A stretch of 64,000 bases of DNA from Verrucosispora sp. WMMD573 (GTDB lineage: Bacteria; Actinomycetota; Actinomycetes; Mycobacteriales; Micromonosporaceae). The stretch lies in contig NZ_CP114901.1 in assembly GCF_027497175.1 (NCBI RefSeq), positions 4,588,001 to 4,652,000 on the forward strand, read 5' to 3'. Positions within the stretch are counted from its first letter, which is position 1. Each line of letters opens with the position of its first letter. The notes below the pieces were generated by a model. That model was not told the DNA's origin, ran no database searches, and was given only the letters and a program-made list of their open reading frames with translations. Below are positions 24,543 through 32,777 of this stretch, piece by piece. Both the position numbers and the translations under genes were made by a program.

Positions 24543-25523
24543 GTGACGCGTACCGCCCTCGCCTTCTGGCTCCGGGCTCCCGGCGTGGGTGAGATCCGTC
24601 CGGTGACGTTGCCGGAACCCGACGCCGACGAGGTCCTCGTGCGCAGCCGGTACTCCGGAGTCAGCCGGGGCACCGAGACCCTGGTCTTCACCGGGGGCGT
24701 GCCTGCCAGCCAGTACGCCGCGATGCGCGCCCCGTTTCAGGATGGCGATTTCCCGGCCCCGGTCAAGTACGGCTACCTCAGCGTCGGCGAGGTCGAGCAG
24801 GGCCCCGCGCACCTGCTCGGGCGTACGGTGTTCTGCCTGCACCCGCACCAGAGCGCGTACGTGGTGCCGGCGGCGGCGGTGACCGTCGTGCCGGCGGGGG
24901 TCCCGGCGGCCCGCGCGGTGCTGGCCGGCACGGTGGAGACCGCCGTCAACGCGCTGTGGGACGCGCCGCCCCTGGTCGGCGACCGGGTCACCGTCGTCGG
25001 GGGTGGCATGGTCGGCTGTGCCGTGACCGCCCTGCTGGCCCGCTTCCCCGGCGTACGGGTGGAACTTGTCGACACCGATCCGTCCCGCGCCGAGGTGGCC
25101 GCCGCGTTGGGCGTCGACTTCGCCGCCCCCGAAACCGCCAGCGGCGGCCGTGACCTGGTGGTGCACGCCAGCGCCAGCTCCGCCGGCCTGCAACGTGGCC
25201 TGGACCTGCTCGCGCCGGAAGGCACCCTGCTCGAACTGAGCTGGTACGGCGACCGGCCGGTGCAGCTGTCCCTCGGCGGCGCGTTCCACTCCGGACGACT
25301 GAACATCCGCAGCAGCCAGGTCGGCATGGTGGCGCCGGCGCGACGCGGCAGTCGCAGCTACGCCGACCGGATGGCACTCGCCCTGGACCTGCTCGGCGAC
25401 CCGGCGTTCGACGTGCTGATCACCGGCCGGTCGCCGTTCGCGGAACTGCCCGACGTGCTCGCCCGACTCAGCGCGGGCGACCTGCCCGCGCTGTGCCATC
25501 TCATCACCTACGACGGGGAGTGA
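24543..25523 (+). CDS. Zinc-type alcohol-dehydrogenase-like oxidoreductase
   Basis: A 326-residue MDR-fold protein. The GroES-like N-terminal half is about 1-120. The Rossmann half begins with VTVVGGGMVGCAVTAL (149-164), and an acidic residue after beta-2 (ELVDTD) implies NAD(H). The usual Cys/His zinc cluster of classical ADHs is not evident, so catalysis may be zinc-free. The GTG start is set by AAGGAG nine bases upstream; the long frame reaching back over the divergent gene is not coding. First gene of a seven-gene run: the PTPS-like gene follows after three bases. Confidence 0.82.
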   Translation: MTRTALAFWLRAPGVGEIRPVTLPEPDADEVLVRSRYSGVSRGTETLVFTGGVPASQYAAMRAPFQDGDFPAPVKYGYLSVGEVEQGPAHLLGRTVFCLHPHQSAYVVPAAAVTVVPAGVPAARAVLAGTVETAVNALWDAPPLVGDRVTVVGGGMVGCAVTALLARFPGVRVELVDTDPSRAEVAAALGVDFAAPETASGGRDLVVHASASSAGLQRGLDLLAPEGTLLELSWYGDRPVQLSLGGAFHSGRLNIRSSQVGMVAPARRGSRSYADRMALALDLLGDPAFDVLITGRSPFAELPDVLARLSAGDLPALCHLITYDGE

Positions 25524-25526
25524 ACC

Positions 25527-25958
25527 GTGTTCAGCGTGACCGTCCGTGACCACATCATGATCGCCCACAGCTTCCGTGGCGAGGTCTTCGGCCCCGCCCA
25601 ACGGCTGCACGGCGCGACGTTCGTGGTCGACGCCACCTTCCGCCGACCGGACCTCGACGACGACGGCATCGTGGTCGACATCGGCCTGGCCACCGACCAG
25701 CTCAAGGCGGTGCTCGGCGAGCTGAACTACCGCAACCTCGACGACGAGCCCGCGTTCGCCGGGCAGAACACCACCACCGAGGTGCTGGCCCGCACCATCG
25801 CCGACCGGCTCGCCGAGCGGGTGGCCGCCGGTCAACTCGGCGGCGGTGCCCGGGGCCTGACCGGGATCACGGTGACCTTGCACGAGTCGCACGTGGCGTG
25901 GGCCAGCTACGAGCGGGCGCTGCCCGGCCCGACCGCCGTCGGTGAGGGCGCCGCCTGA
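25527..25958 (+). CDS. Degenerate 6-pyruvoyl-tetrahydropterin synthase / QueD-like protein
   Basis: A 143-residue T-fold protein aligning with PTPS/QueD: IAHSF (H14), RLHGATF (H28), [15 protein letters not shown], and a C-terminal Glu (E120). Three hallmark positions differ. The catalytic Cys four residues before the HGH motif is Ala24, the second His of HGH is Ala30, and the catalytic Asp-His pair is replaced by Asn-Tyr (ELNYRNL). So the family reaction is unlikely in its usual form, and one zinc ligand is missing. Length is normal and the frame intact, so this looks like a repurposed rather than dead enzyme. It lies between the dehydrogenase and the glycosyltransferase. Confidence 0.78.
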   Translation: MFSVTVRDHIMIAHSFRGEVFGPAQRLHGATFVVDATFRRPDLDDDGIVVDIGLATDQLKAVLGELNYRNLDDEPAFAGQNTTTEVLARTIADRLAERVAAGQLGGGARGLTGITVTLHESHVAWASYERALPGPTAVGEGAA

Positions 25959-25959
25959 C

Positions 25960-26994
25960 GTGCCGACCCTGCACGTGATCCTGCCGGGCGACATCGACGA
26001 CCCGGCGTCACCCAGCGGCGGCAACGGCTATGACCGGCGGATCTGCGCCGGGCTCACCGCAGCCGGCTGGTCGGTCCGCGAGCACGCCGTGGCCGGTGAC
26101 TGGCCGCGATCGTCCCCGGCGGCGCAGGCTGCGTTGGCGCAGGTGCTGGCCGGCACGCCAGACGGGGCGCTGGTGCTGGTCGACGGACTGGTCGGCTCGG
26201 TGGTGCCGGACGTCCTGGCCGCCCACTGCGGGCGGTTGCGCCTGGTCGCGTTGGTGCACCTGCCCCGGGACGACGAGACCGAGGCCCGGGCGTTGGCCAC
26301 GGTCACCGCCGTGGTGGCCACCAGCGCCTGGACCCGCGACGCCCTGCTGCGGCGGTACCCGCTGCCCGTCGAACGGGTGCACGTGGCACCGCCCGGGGTG
26401 GACCCGGCGTCGCCGGTGCCCGGCTCGGCGACCGGTTCGGCCCTGCTCTGCGTCGCGGCGGTCGCCCGACACAAGGGCCACGACGTGCTGGTCGAGGCCC
26501 TGACCATGGTGGCCGACCGGCACTGGACGCTGACCTGCGTCGGCCCGCTGCATCGGGAGCCGGAGTTCGTCGACGGGCTACGTGCGCGGATCACCGCCGC
26601 GCGGCTCGCCGACCGGATCCGGCTGACCGGGCCGTTGGCCGGCGACCGGCTGGCCGCCGCGTACGCCGCCACCGACCTGCTGGTGCACCCGTCGCGCGGT
26701 GAGACGTACGGGATGGTGGTCACCGAGGCGCTGGCCCGCGGCGTACCCGTGCTCGCCACCGCCGTCGGTGGGCTGCCCGACGCCCTCGGGCGAACGGCGG
26801 CGGGCGACCGGCCGGGTCTGCTGGTGCCGCCCGACGACCCGGCCGCCCTCGCCGCGGCGTTACGTCGCTGGCTCGACGACGCGGCCCTGCGCGAGCACCT
26901 GCGGCACGCCGCCGTCCAGCGACGGGACACCCTCGCCGACTGGAGCAGCACGGTCGCCCAGATCACCACGGCCCTGAAGGAGGCGTCGGCATGA
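25960..26994 (+). CDS. GT-B glycosyltransferase (GT4-like)
   Basis: A 344-residue glycosyltransferase with the retaining GT-B layout: GGNGYDRRICAGL near the N-terminus, the donor-domain start SALLCVAAVARHKGHDVLVEAL near 160, and the E-x7-E region ETYGMVVTEALARGVPVLA near 248. I choose GTG 25960, immediately after the PTPS-like stop, over GTG 25942. The gene ends in an ATGA overlap with the methyltransferase. There is no signal peptide, so it acts in the cytosol. Sugar and acceptor are unknown. Confidence 0.85.
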   Translation: MPTLHVILPGDIDDPASPSGGNGYDRRICAGLTAAGWSVREHAVAGDWPRSSPAAQAALAQVLAGTPDGALVLVDGLVGSVVPDVLAAHCGRLRLVALVHLPRDDETEARALATVTAVVATSAWTRDALLRRYPLPVERVHVAPPGVDPASPVPGSATGSALLCVAAVARHKGHDVLVEALTMVADRHWTLTCVGPLHREPEFVDGLRARITAARLADRIRLTGPLAGDRLAAAYAATDLLVHPSRGETYGMVVTEALARGVPVLATAVGGLPDALGRTAAGDRPGLLVPPDDPAALAAALRRWLDDAALREHLRHAAVQRRDTLADWSSTVAQITTALKEASA

Positions 26995-27815
26995 GCATCG
27001 ATCTCCCGCCGGATTTCGCACGGTGGCTCGCGCTGCGGGAACCCGCCGACGTGGCGGCCCGGTCCAGCGAACTGGTCGACACGCTGCGGGCGGCGTTGCC
27101 GGGCCACCGCCCCCTGGTGGTGCATGATCTCGGTGCCGGGACCGGCTCGCTGGGCCGCTGGCTGGCCCCGCTGCTGCCGGGCGCACAACACTGGATCCTG
27201 TACGACCAGGATTCCGACCTGCTGGCCCGGGCCCGCGCCGGCATGCCGGCCGCCGCCGCCGACGGCGCACCGGTGACCGTCGAGACGCGTCAGGGCGACC
27301 TGACCCGGCTGACCGCCGCCGAGCTGGCCGACGCGGCTCTGGTCACCGCCTCGGCCCTGCTCGACATGCTGACCGCCGAGGAACTCGACCGCCTGGTCGC
27401 CGCCTGCGCCGGGGCGCGTTGCCCGGCGCTGTTCCTGATCTCCGTGACCGGCACGGCGCGGTTGACCCCGGCCGATCCGCTGGACGACGAGGTGACCGCC
27501 GCCTTCAACGCACACCAGCGGCGTACCGTCGACGGTCGGCGGCTGCTTGGCCCGGACGCGGTCGACGCCTGCGCCGCCGCCTTCGCCCGGCACGGAGTGG
27601 ACGTGGCACTACGCCCCAGCCCCTGGCTGCTCGGTCCGGAGCGGGCCGCCCTGGCGGCGGAGTGGTTCACCGGATGGCTCGACGCGGCTCGGGAGGAACG
27701 TCCCGAGCTGACCGCCCGCACCGGCGGGTACGCACGCCGTCGGCTGGCGGAGGCTGAAACCGGTCGGCTCGGGGTACTGGTCGGTCACGTCGACCTGCTG
27801 GCGCTGCCCCGTTGA
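26991..27815 (+). CDS. Class I SAM-dependent methyltransferase
   Basis: A 274-residue Rossmann methyltransferase. Motif I is VVHDLGAGTGSLGRWL (43-58), an acidic residue follows in WILYDQDSD, and ALVTASALLDMLTAEEL stands in the post-II/motif IV region. The C-terminal third is Arg-rich. It is joined by ATGA overlap to the glycosyltransferase, so it probably methylates the same product. O-, N- or C-methylation cannot be told. Confidence 0.82.
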   Translation: MSIDLPPDFARWLALREPADVAARSSELVDTLRAALPGHRPLVVHDLGAGTGSLGRWLAPLLPGAQHWILYDQDSDLLARARAGMPAAAADGAPVTVETRQGDLTRLTAAELADAALVTASALLDMLTAEELDRLVAACAGARCPALFLISVTGTARLTPADPLDDEVTAAFNAHQRRTVDGRRLLGPDAVDACAAAFARHGVDVALRPSPWLLGPERAALAAEWFTGWLDAAREERPELTARTGGYARRRLAEAETGRLGVLVGHVDLLALPR

Positions 27816-27877
27816 ACCGGCAGCCGACCAGCTACGTGCGTACAGTCAGGGAAGATCGTCATGCCGGGGAGGCACGA

Positions 27878-28840
27878 GTGGGGGATGAAGCTGGCGGCGC
27901 CGCACCCACGGCGACCCCGGTGGGCCGGTCGATCTGGGGCTGGGCCCGACTGGTGTTGGGACTGGCCGTCCTCGTCGGGCTGCTCTGCTGGTTCGGCACC
28001 GGTCCGTTCCTGGCCGGACTGCGGCTGATCGACGCGCCGGCCCTGGCCGCCGCGCTCGCCATCGGCGTCCTCACCACCGTCTGCGCCGCCTGGCGGTGGA
28101 GTCTCGTCGCGGGCGGGCTCGGGGTACGGCTGCCACTGCGGGAGGCGGTCGCCCACTGCTACCGGGCGATCTTCCTTAACGCGACGCTGCCCGGCGGGAT
28201 TCTCGGTGACGTGCACCGCGCGGTGCGGCACGGCCGCGACGTGGGCGACGTCGGACGCGGGATCCGGGCGGTGGTGTGGGAACGGATGGCCGGGCAGCTC
28301 GTGCTGGTCGCGGTGGCCGTGGTGCTGCTGTTCGCCTTCCCGTCGCCGGTGCGCCCATTCCTGCCGGTGGCGACCGCCGTGGCGGTGGCGGTGCTGGTCG
28401 CCGTGGTGCTGGCCGCCCGGCTGCTGCCGCAGTCCGGTGCCTCCCGGTGGGCGCGCGCGTTAGGTACCGCCGTATCGGACGTCCGACGCGGGCTGCTCGG
28501 CCGGCGAACCTGGGCCGGGGTGCTGTTCGCCTCGGCGCTGGCCGTCGCCGGGCACCTCGCCACCTTCCTGGTGGCGGCACGCACGGCGGGTTCCACCGCC
28601 CCGCTGACCCTGCTGCTGCCGCTGACCCTGCTGGCCCTGCTCGCGATGGGGGTGCCGGCCAACGTCGCCGGGTTCGGCCCCCGCGAGGGGGTGGCCGCGT
28701 GGGCGTTCGCCGCCGCCGGCCTGACCGCCGCCGAGGGGGTGGCCACCGCGACGGTGTACGGCGCCCTGGTGCTCGTCGCGAGCCTGCCCGGAGCCGCCGT
28801 GCTGCTGGCCCGACGCGTCCGTGTACCCGCCACCGTCTGA
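27878..28840 (+). CDS. Flippase-like membrane protein (UPF0104 / LPG-synthase TM domain family)
   Basis: A 320-residue polytopic protein with about eight helices and the family pattern YRAIFLNATLPGGILGDVHRAVR near 90-112. Members include the membrane part of MprF and AglD-type proteins, linked to translocation of lipids or lipid-linked sugars. GTG 27878 is preceded by a strong GGGGAGG; a TTG at 27812 would overlap the methyltransferase by four bases, but adds only unconserved residues. Membership in this operon suggests its product, or an intermediate, crosses or sits in the membrane. Confidence 0.78.
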   Translation: MGDEAGGAAPTATPVGRSIWGWARLVLGLAVLVGLLCWFGTGPFLAGLRLIDAPALAAALAIGVLTTVCAAWRWSLVAGGLGVRLPLREAVAHCYRAIFLNATLPGGILGDVHRAVRHGRDVGDVGRGIRAVVWERMAGQLVLVAVAVVLLFAFPSPVRPFLPVATAVAVAVLVAVVLAARLLPQSGASRWARALGTAVSDVRRGLLGRRTWAGVLFASALAVAGHLATFLVAARTAGSTAPLTLLLPLTLLALLAMGVPANVAGFGPREGVAAWAFAAAGLTAAEGVATATVYGALVLVASLPGAAVLLARRVRVPATV

Positions 28841-28851
28841 CGAGGAGACCC

Positions 28852-29493
28852 ATGTCCGAATCACTGCCTGTCGCCACCATCCGGACGCAGGTCACCGTGC
28901 CGCTGCGGTTTCCCGACGGTTACACCACCACGGCCCGGCTGTTCACCTTCGACGGGCTGGTCGACGGCCGGGAGCACCTCGCCTTCGCCCTCGGCGACAC
29001 CGCCGCGGCCGAACGCGGCGGCAACGTGCCACTGGTCCGCCCGCACAGCGAATGTCTCACCGGCGACGTGTTCGGCAGCCAGCGCTGCGACTGCGGGCCT
29101 CAGTTGCGCGAGGCGGTGCAGCGCATCGCCGAGGCCGGCGGCTACCTGCTCTACCTGCGCCAGGAGGGCCGGGGCATCGGGCTGTACGCCAAGCTCGACG
29201 CGTACGCGTTGCAGGACGCCGGGCTGGACACCTTCGAGGCCAACGTCGCGCTCGGTCACGCCGAGGACGAACGCGACTACACCGTGGCGGCGCAGATGCT
29301 CGCCGCGCTCAGCGTCGGACCGATCGCGGTGCTGAGCAACAACCCGGAGAAGACCGAGCAGTTGGGTCGGCTCGGGATCACCGTGACCGAACAGGTGCCC
29401 ACCGGCGTGTTCCTGTCCCCGGCCAACGCCGACTACCTCGCGGCGAAGGCCAGCCGCGCGGCCCGCACCGCCGACCTTCCCTTCGTCCGGTGA
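28852..29493 (+). CDS. ribA: GTP cyclohydrolase II
   Basis: A 213-residue stand-alone GCH II, which opens GTP to formate, pyrophosphate and 2,5-diamino-6-ribosylamino-4(3H)-pyrimidinone 5'-phosphate. Zinc ligands C68, C79 and C81 (ECLTGDVFGSQRCDCG) are present, as are LRQEGRGIGL and the DERD segment with D139 and R141. Y118 (DAYALQD) appears to match the Tyr that in characterised homologues allows deformylation; a Met there leaves the formyl group. The DHBP synthase domain usual in housekeeping RibBA is absent. The start has GAGGAG, and the gene ends in a GTGA overlap with the reductase. Confidence 0.9.
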   Translation: MSESLPVATIRTQVTVPLRFPDGYTTTARLFTFDGLVDGREHLAFALGDTAAAERGGNVPLVRPHSECLTGDVFGSQRCDCGPQLREAVQRIAEAGGYLLYLRQEGRGIGLYAKLDAYALQDAGLDTFEANVALGHAEDERDYTVAAQMLAALSVGPIAVLSNNPEKTEQLGRLGITVTEQVPTGVFLSPANADYLAAKASRAARTADLPFVR

Positions 29494-30206
29494 CCGGCCC
29501 GCCCGGGGTGGCCCGGCCCTACGTGCTGCTCAGCTGCGCCACCTCGATCGACGGCTACATCGACGACGCCACCGAGGAGCGGCTGCTGCTGTCCAACGAC
29601 GCGGATCTCGACCGGGTGGACGAGGTCCGCGCCGGCTGCGACGCGATCCTGGTCGGCGCCGGCACCGTCCGCCGTGACGATCCTCGGCTGCTGGTGCGCT
29701 GCGAACGGCGCCGGGCCGCGCGCGTCGCCCGTGGCCTGCCGGCGTCGCCCACCCGGGTGACCGTGACCGGTTGTGGCGACCTGGACCCCCAGTCCCGGCT
29801 GTTCACCGTCGGCGACACCGAGCGGATCGTCTACAGCGCCAGCGGCGCGGTCGAGAAGACCCGGCACCGGCTGGGTGCGGTGGCCACCGTGGTCGACGCC
29901 GGTGACCCGGTCGACCTGGTGCGGATGCTGACCGACCTCGCCGAGCGGGGCATCGGCCGGCTGCTGGTGGAGGGCGGCGCGGGCGTGCACGGCCAGTTCC
30001 TCGCGGCGGGGCTCGCCGACGAGCTGCACCTGGTGGTGGCCCCGTTCTTCGTGGGTGACCGGCGGGCGCCGCGGTTCGTCGGCGAGGGCAGCTTCCCGTG
30101 GCACCCGGGGCGGCGGGCGCAGGTGGTGGAGGCGCGTCAGATCGGTGACGTGGTGCTCACCCGCTACGCCCTGTCCGAACGCTGCGAGCCGACGCAGGCC
30201 GACTGA
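29490..30206 (+). CDS. RibD C-terminal-like (DHFR-fold) reductase
   Basis: A 238-residue protein of the RibD-C / ArfC family, which reduces the ribosyl side chain of the GCH II product to ribityl with NADPH. Features are CATSIDGYIDD near the N-terminus, DAILVGAGTVRRDDPRL near 50, GIGRLLVEGGAGVHGQFLAAGLADELHL near 160, and a C-terminal strand. The zinc deaminase domain of full RibD is absent, so the diaminopyrimidinone would stay non-deaminated. It overlaps ribA by GTGA. Its last 43 bases overlap the end of the converging acetyltransferase gene. Confidence 0.85.
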   Translation: MTGPPGVARPYVLLSCATSIDGYIDDATEERLLLSNDADLDRVDEVRAGCDAILVGAGTVRRDDPRLLVRCERRRAARVARGLPASPTRVTVTGCGDLDPQSRLFTVGDTERIVYSASGAVEKTRHRLGAVATVVDAGDPVDLVRMLTDLAERGIGRLLVEGGAGVHGQFLAAGLADELHLVVAPFFVGDRRAPRFVGEGSFPWHPGRRAQVVEARQIGDVVLTRYALSERCEPTQAD

Positions 30207-30742
30207 CGGTCGAGGAACATCAGCCGGGCGCGCTTGTCCGGCAGGTCGATCAGCGGGCCGTCGACGAAACCGGCCCGCCGCAGCCGGGCGATCGCCTTGT
30301 CGTTGCGGGCGTCCGGCTCCATCACCAGACGTAGCCGGCTGCGGTCGGTGAAGACGAAGGCGACGAACTCGCCCAGCAGCGTGCCGGTGAAGCCCGGTTC
30401 GGGCCGTACCGGGGTGCCGATCAGCAGGTGTCCACCGTGGTCACCGGGGCGTACCGGGTAGCACTCGCCAACCGGGTCGTGCTCCGGTTCGTAGGTCTGG
30501 AACAGCGCCACCGGATGCCCGTCGCGCAGGGTGAGGTACGCGTGGTGCGTGGCCAGCGAGTCCACGTACCGGTAGATCTCGGCGACCTGTTCCCGGTCGG
30601 CGTCGCGCATCCCCCAGAACCGGGCCCGCTCCTGGCAGACCCACGAGTGGATCACGTCGGCGTCGGCGTCGGGCTCGACCGGCCGGAAGGTGACCACACC
30701 GAATCGGGGCACGTGTCGTTCGTAGTGGTGACGGTCAGTCAT
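30164..30742 (-). CDS. Siderophore-type GNAT acetyltransferase (IucB-like), second copy
   Basis: A 192-residue acyl-CoA transferase of the IucB/RhbD/DesC family: HSWVCQERARFWGM at the acceptor site, HLLIGTPV, and the CoA-binding end EPDARNDKAIARLRRAGFV. The same protein type is encoded by desC at 39933, so this locus has two. Its ATG (GAGGAG site) overlaps the penicillin acylase stop by eight bases, making it the last gene of the iron-regulated minus arm. It may acylate hydroxylamine ends with a different acyl group; that is inference. Its 3' end overlaps the reductase gene on the other strand. Confidence 0.87.
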   Translation of the reverse strand: MTDRHHYERHVPRFGVVTFRPVEPDADADVIHSWVCQERARFWGMRDADREQVAEIYRYVDSLATHHAYLTLRDGHPVALFQTYEPEHDPVGECYPVRPGDHGGHLLIGTPVRPEPGFTGTLLGEFVAFVFTDRSRLRLVMEPDARNDKAIARLRRAGFVDGPLIDLPDKRARLMFLDRQSACVGSQRSDRA

Positions 30743-32777
30743 CGTGCTCCTCGGTCAGCCGGTCCCAGTCACAGACGGTCTGGATCAGGTCGCCGCTCAC
30801 CCACAGCGGCAGTTGGTCGTCGCGGTGCGGTCCGCTTCCGGTTGCGCCGAGCGGCACCACCCAGCGGCTGTTGTCCCGCCGGGCGAGGTCCCACACATAG
30901 CGGGCCGCCGGTCCGCGCAGACACAGGTCGGTGACTCCGGGAACGCTGGAGGTGGCCAGCACACAGTCGTGGTCGCCGGAGAGCTGCGGACCCGGCGGCG
31001 CGGCCGGTTCGGGCAGCGCCTGCCACGGCAGGAGCCGGTGCCGTTCGCCCCAGCCCGGGGGGTCTCCGGCGGCGGCGACCTCCGCCAGGGCCTCGCCCAG
31101 CAGGTCGGCCCGATCCAGGCCGGGCAGGCCGGCGTGCAGCAGCGGATTCACCGCGTACCCGACCCGGGGCAGCAGGGCCAGCCACGGCCGGAACACCTCG
31201 GGATAGGCGGGTGGTTCGGCCAGCGCCGCCAGCGCGGGGTGGCCGGCCAGCCGGCGGGCCACGGCGGCCCGCAGGTCGGCGAAGGCGGCGGCGTCGACGC
31301 TGTCGGCGGCCATCCGGCGGTCCCAGGCGAGCAGACGTTCCCGCAGTCCGGCGGTGGCCGGACCGAGTCCGTCCAGCGTGGCGAGCAGGTCCAGCAGCGG
31401 CGCGGCGGCGGCCAGGTAGGTGTCGGTGTGCACGGTCGCCAACTGCTCGGCCCGCCAGTGGTCGGTGGCGTTCAGCAGTTGGCGGATCCGGTCGGCCCGG
31501 TACGGCGGCGCGAACTCCACGCCGAGCCCGGCGGCGAGGCCACGGTCGTTGGCCATCACCGCCACCCGGTCGACCGGTGCCTTCGGCATGTCGTGCCAGC
31601 CCTGCCAGGCGTGGCTCGGCTCCCAGCCGGGGACCACCCGCAGACCGTTGTCCCGGTGGCGTCGGGGCACCCGGCCGGCCACCCGATGCAGCAGCCCACC
31701 GGCCGTGTCGGCCGCGAGGACCACGTTCACCGGCTCGACCCAGCCGTCCAACGCCGCGTCGACGTCGTCGACGGTGCGTGCCCGCAGCAGCGCCGGCAGG
31801 ACGCCGAAGCCCAGCTCACCGAGGACACGGGGCGGGTAGCGCAGGCTGACCGTGACGGCCGGGTCGTCGTCCGGACCGCCGGAGACCAGCGGCCCCCGGT
31901 CGGTCTCGATCACCTCGACCTCGACCGGTTCGGCCCCGGCCACCTCGATCGTCTCGAGGTGCCGGTGCGCGGTCCGCCACCCGTGCGGCCCGTACGCCTC
32001 GACGCGGTCGCCCCGGCGGCGCAGCCGTTCGGCGTACCCGTCCTGGTAGTCGGCCATCGCGTTGGTGATCGCCCAGGCGACCTGGCCGGCATGACCGAAG
32101 TGGGGGATGCCCGGAACGCCGGGCACGGCGAACCCGAGCACGTCGTACTCCGGGCAGGCGAGACGGATCTGCTGATAGATGCCGGGCGCCTCGATGAACC
32201 GGTGCGGATCACCGGCGATCAGCGCGGCCCCGGTGGCGGTGCGGTCGGCGGCGAGCAGCCAGCCGTTGCTGCCCGAGGTGACCTGGTTGTCGACGGCGAA
32301 CAGCCCGGTGGCCTGCGGGCCGAGTCGGCGGGCTACGTGGTCGCGCCAGAGTTTGGTGCCGAAGCCCGCGAAGAGCACGTGGTGACCGAGCCAGATCGCC
32401 AGCGGCGTCCACGGCTGCCAGCGGCCCGGTCGCAGCCCGGTGGCGGCGAATTCGGCAGCCTGCGCCGCGCCGGCGGCCAGCGCGGCGTTGACCCCGTCCA
32501 CGTAGCGACCCACCCATTCGGCGGTGGCCGGGTCGAGGGCGGCGTGACAGCGCCGCGCGGTGTCGTCGAGCCTCGCCCGGCGGGCGAAGCTGTCCCAGGC
32601 CACCGCGTCGGCGCCGAGGAACGAGGCGGAGGTGCCCTGGGACCGGTGCCGTTCCACCTCGATCTGCCAGGCCCGGTCCAGGGCGGTGACCCGACCCTGG
32701 GCGTAGGCCAGCGACAGGTGGTCGTCGGCGCGCAGGTGCGGGACGCCGTAGCCGTCGCGGTAGCGGCGGGCGCTCAA
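30735..32777 (-). CDS. Penicillin acylase family Ntn-hydrolase in siderophore operon
   Basis: A 680-residue penicillin/acyl-homoserine-lactone acylase-family protein. The autoprocessing site is SGSNGW: cleavage before S170 would expose it as N-terminal nucleophile, with an alpha part of about 169 residues and a beta part of about 510. No signal peptide is visible, unlike most family members. It starts at TTG in a TTGA overlap with the ABC ATPase gene. By analogy with PvdQ in pyoverdine synthesis it might remove an acyl group from a siderophore intermediate or from exogenous acyl-ferrioxamines. That function is inferred from context. Confidence 0.86.
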   Translation of the reverse strand: MSARRYRDGYGVPHLRADDHLSLAYAQGRVTALDRAWQIEVERHRSQGTSASFLGADAVAWDSFARRARLDDTARRCHAALDPATAEWVGRYVDGVNAALAAGAAQAAEFAATGLRPGRWQPWTPLAIWLGHHVLFAGFGTKLWRDHVARRLGPQATGLFAVDNQVTSGSNGWLLAADRTATGAALIAGDPHRFIEAPGIYQQIRLACPEYDVLGFAVPGVPGIPHFGHAGQVAWAITNAMADYQDGYAERLRRRGDRVEAYGPHGWRTAHRHLETIEVAGAEPVEVEVIETDRGPLVSGGPDDDPAVTVSLRYPPRVLGELGFGVLPALLRARTVDDVDAALDGWVEPVNVVLAADTAGGLLHRVAGRVPRRHRDNGLRVVPGWEPSHAWQGWHDMPKAPVDRVAVMANDRGLAAGLGVEFAPPYRADRIRQLLNATDHWRAEQLATVHTDTYLAAAAPLLDLLATLDGLGPATAGLRERLLAWDRRMAADSVDAAAFADLRAAVARRLAGHPALAALAEPPAYPEVFRPWLALLPRVGYAVNPLLHAGLPGLDRADLLGEALAEVAAAGDPPGWGERHRLLPWQALPEPAAPPGPQLSGDHDCVLATSSVPGVTDLCLRGPAARYVWDLARRDNSRWVVPLGATGSGPHRDDQLPLWVSGDLIQTVCDWDRLTEEHDD

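Noticed and set aside
24447..26024. Long minus-strand extension upstream of the CDP-alcohol transferase, giving a 799-codon frame.
   Set aside because: The family protein starts at GTG 24446 with its own ribosome site; the extension lies opposite real plus-strand genes and has shadow composition.
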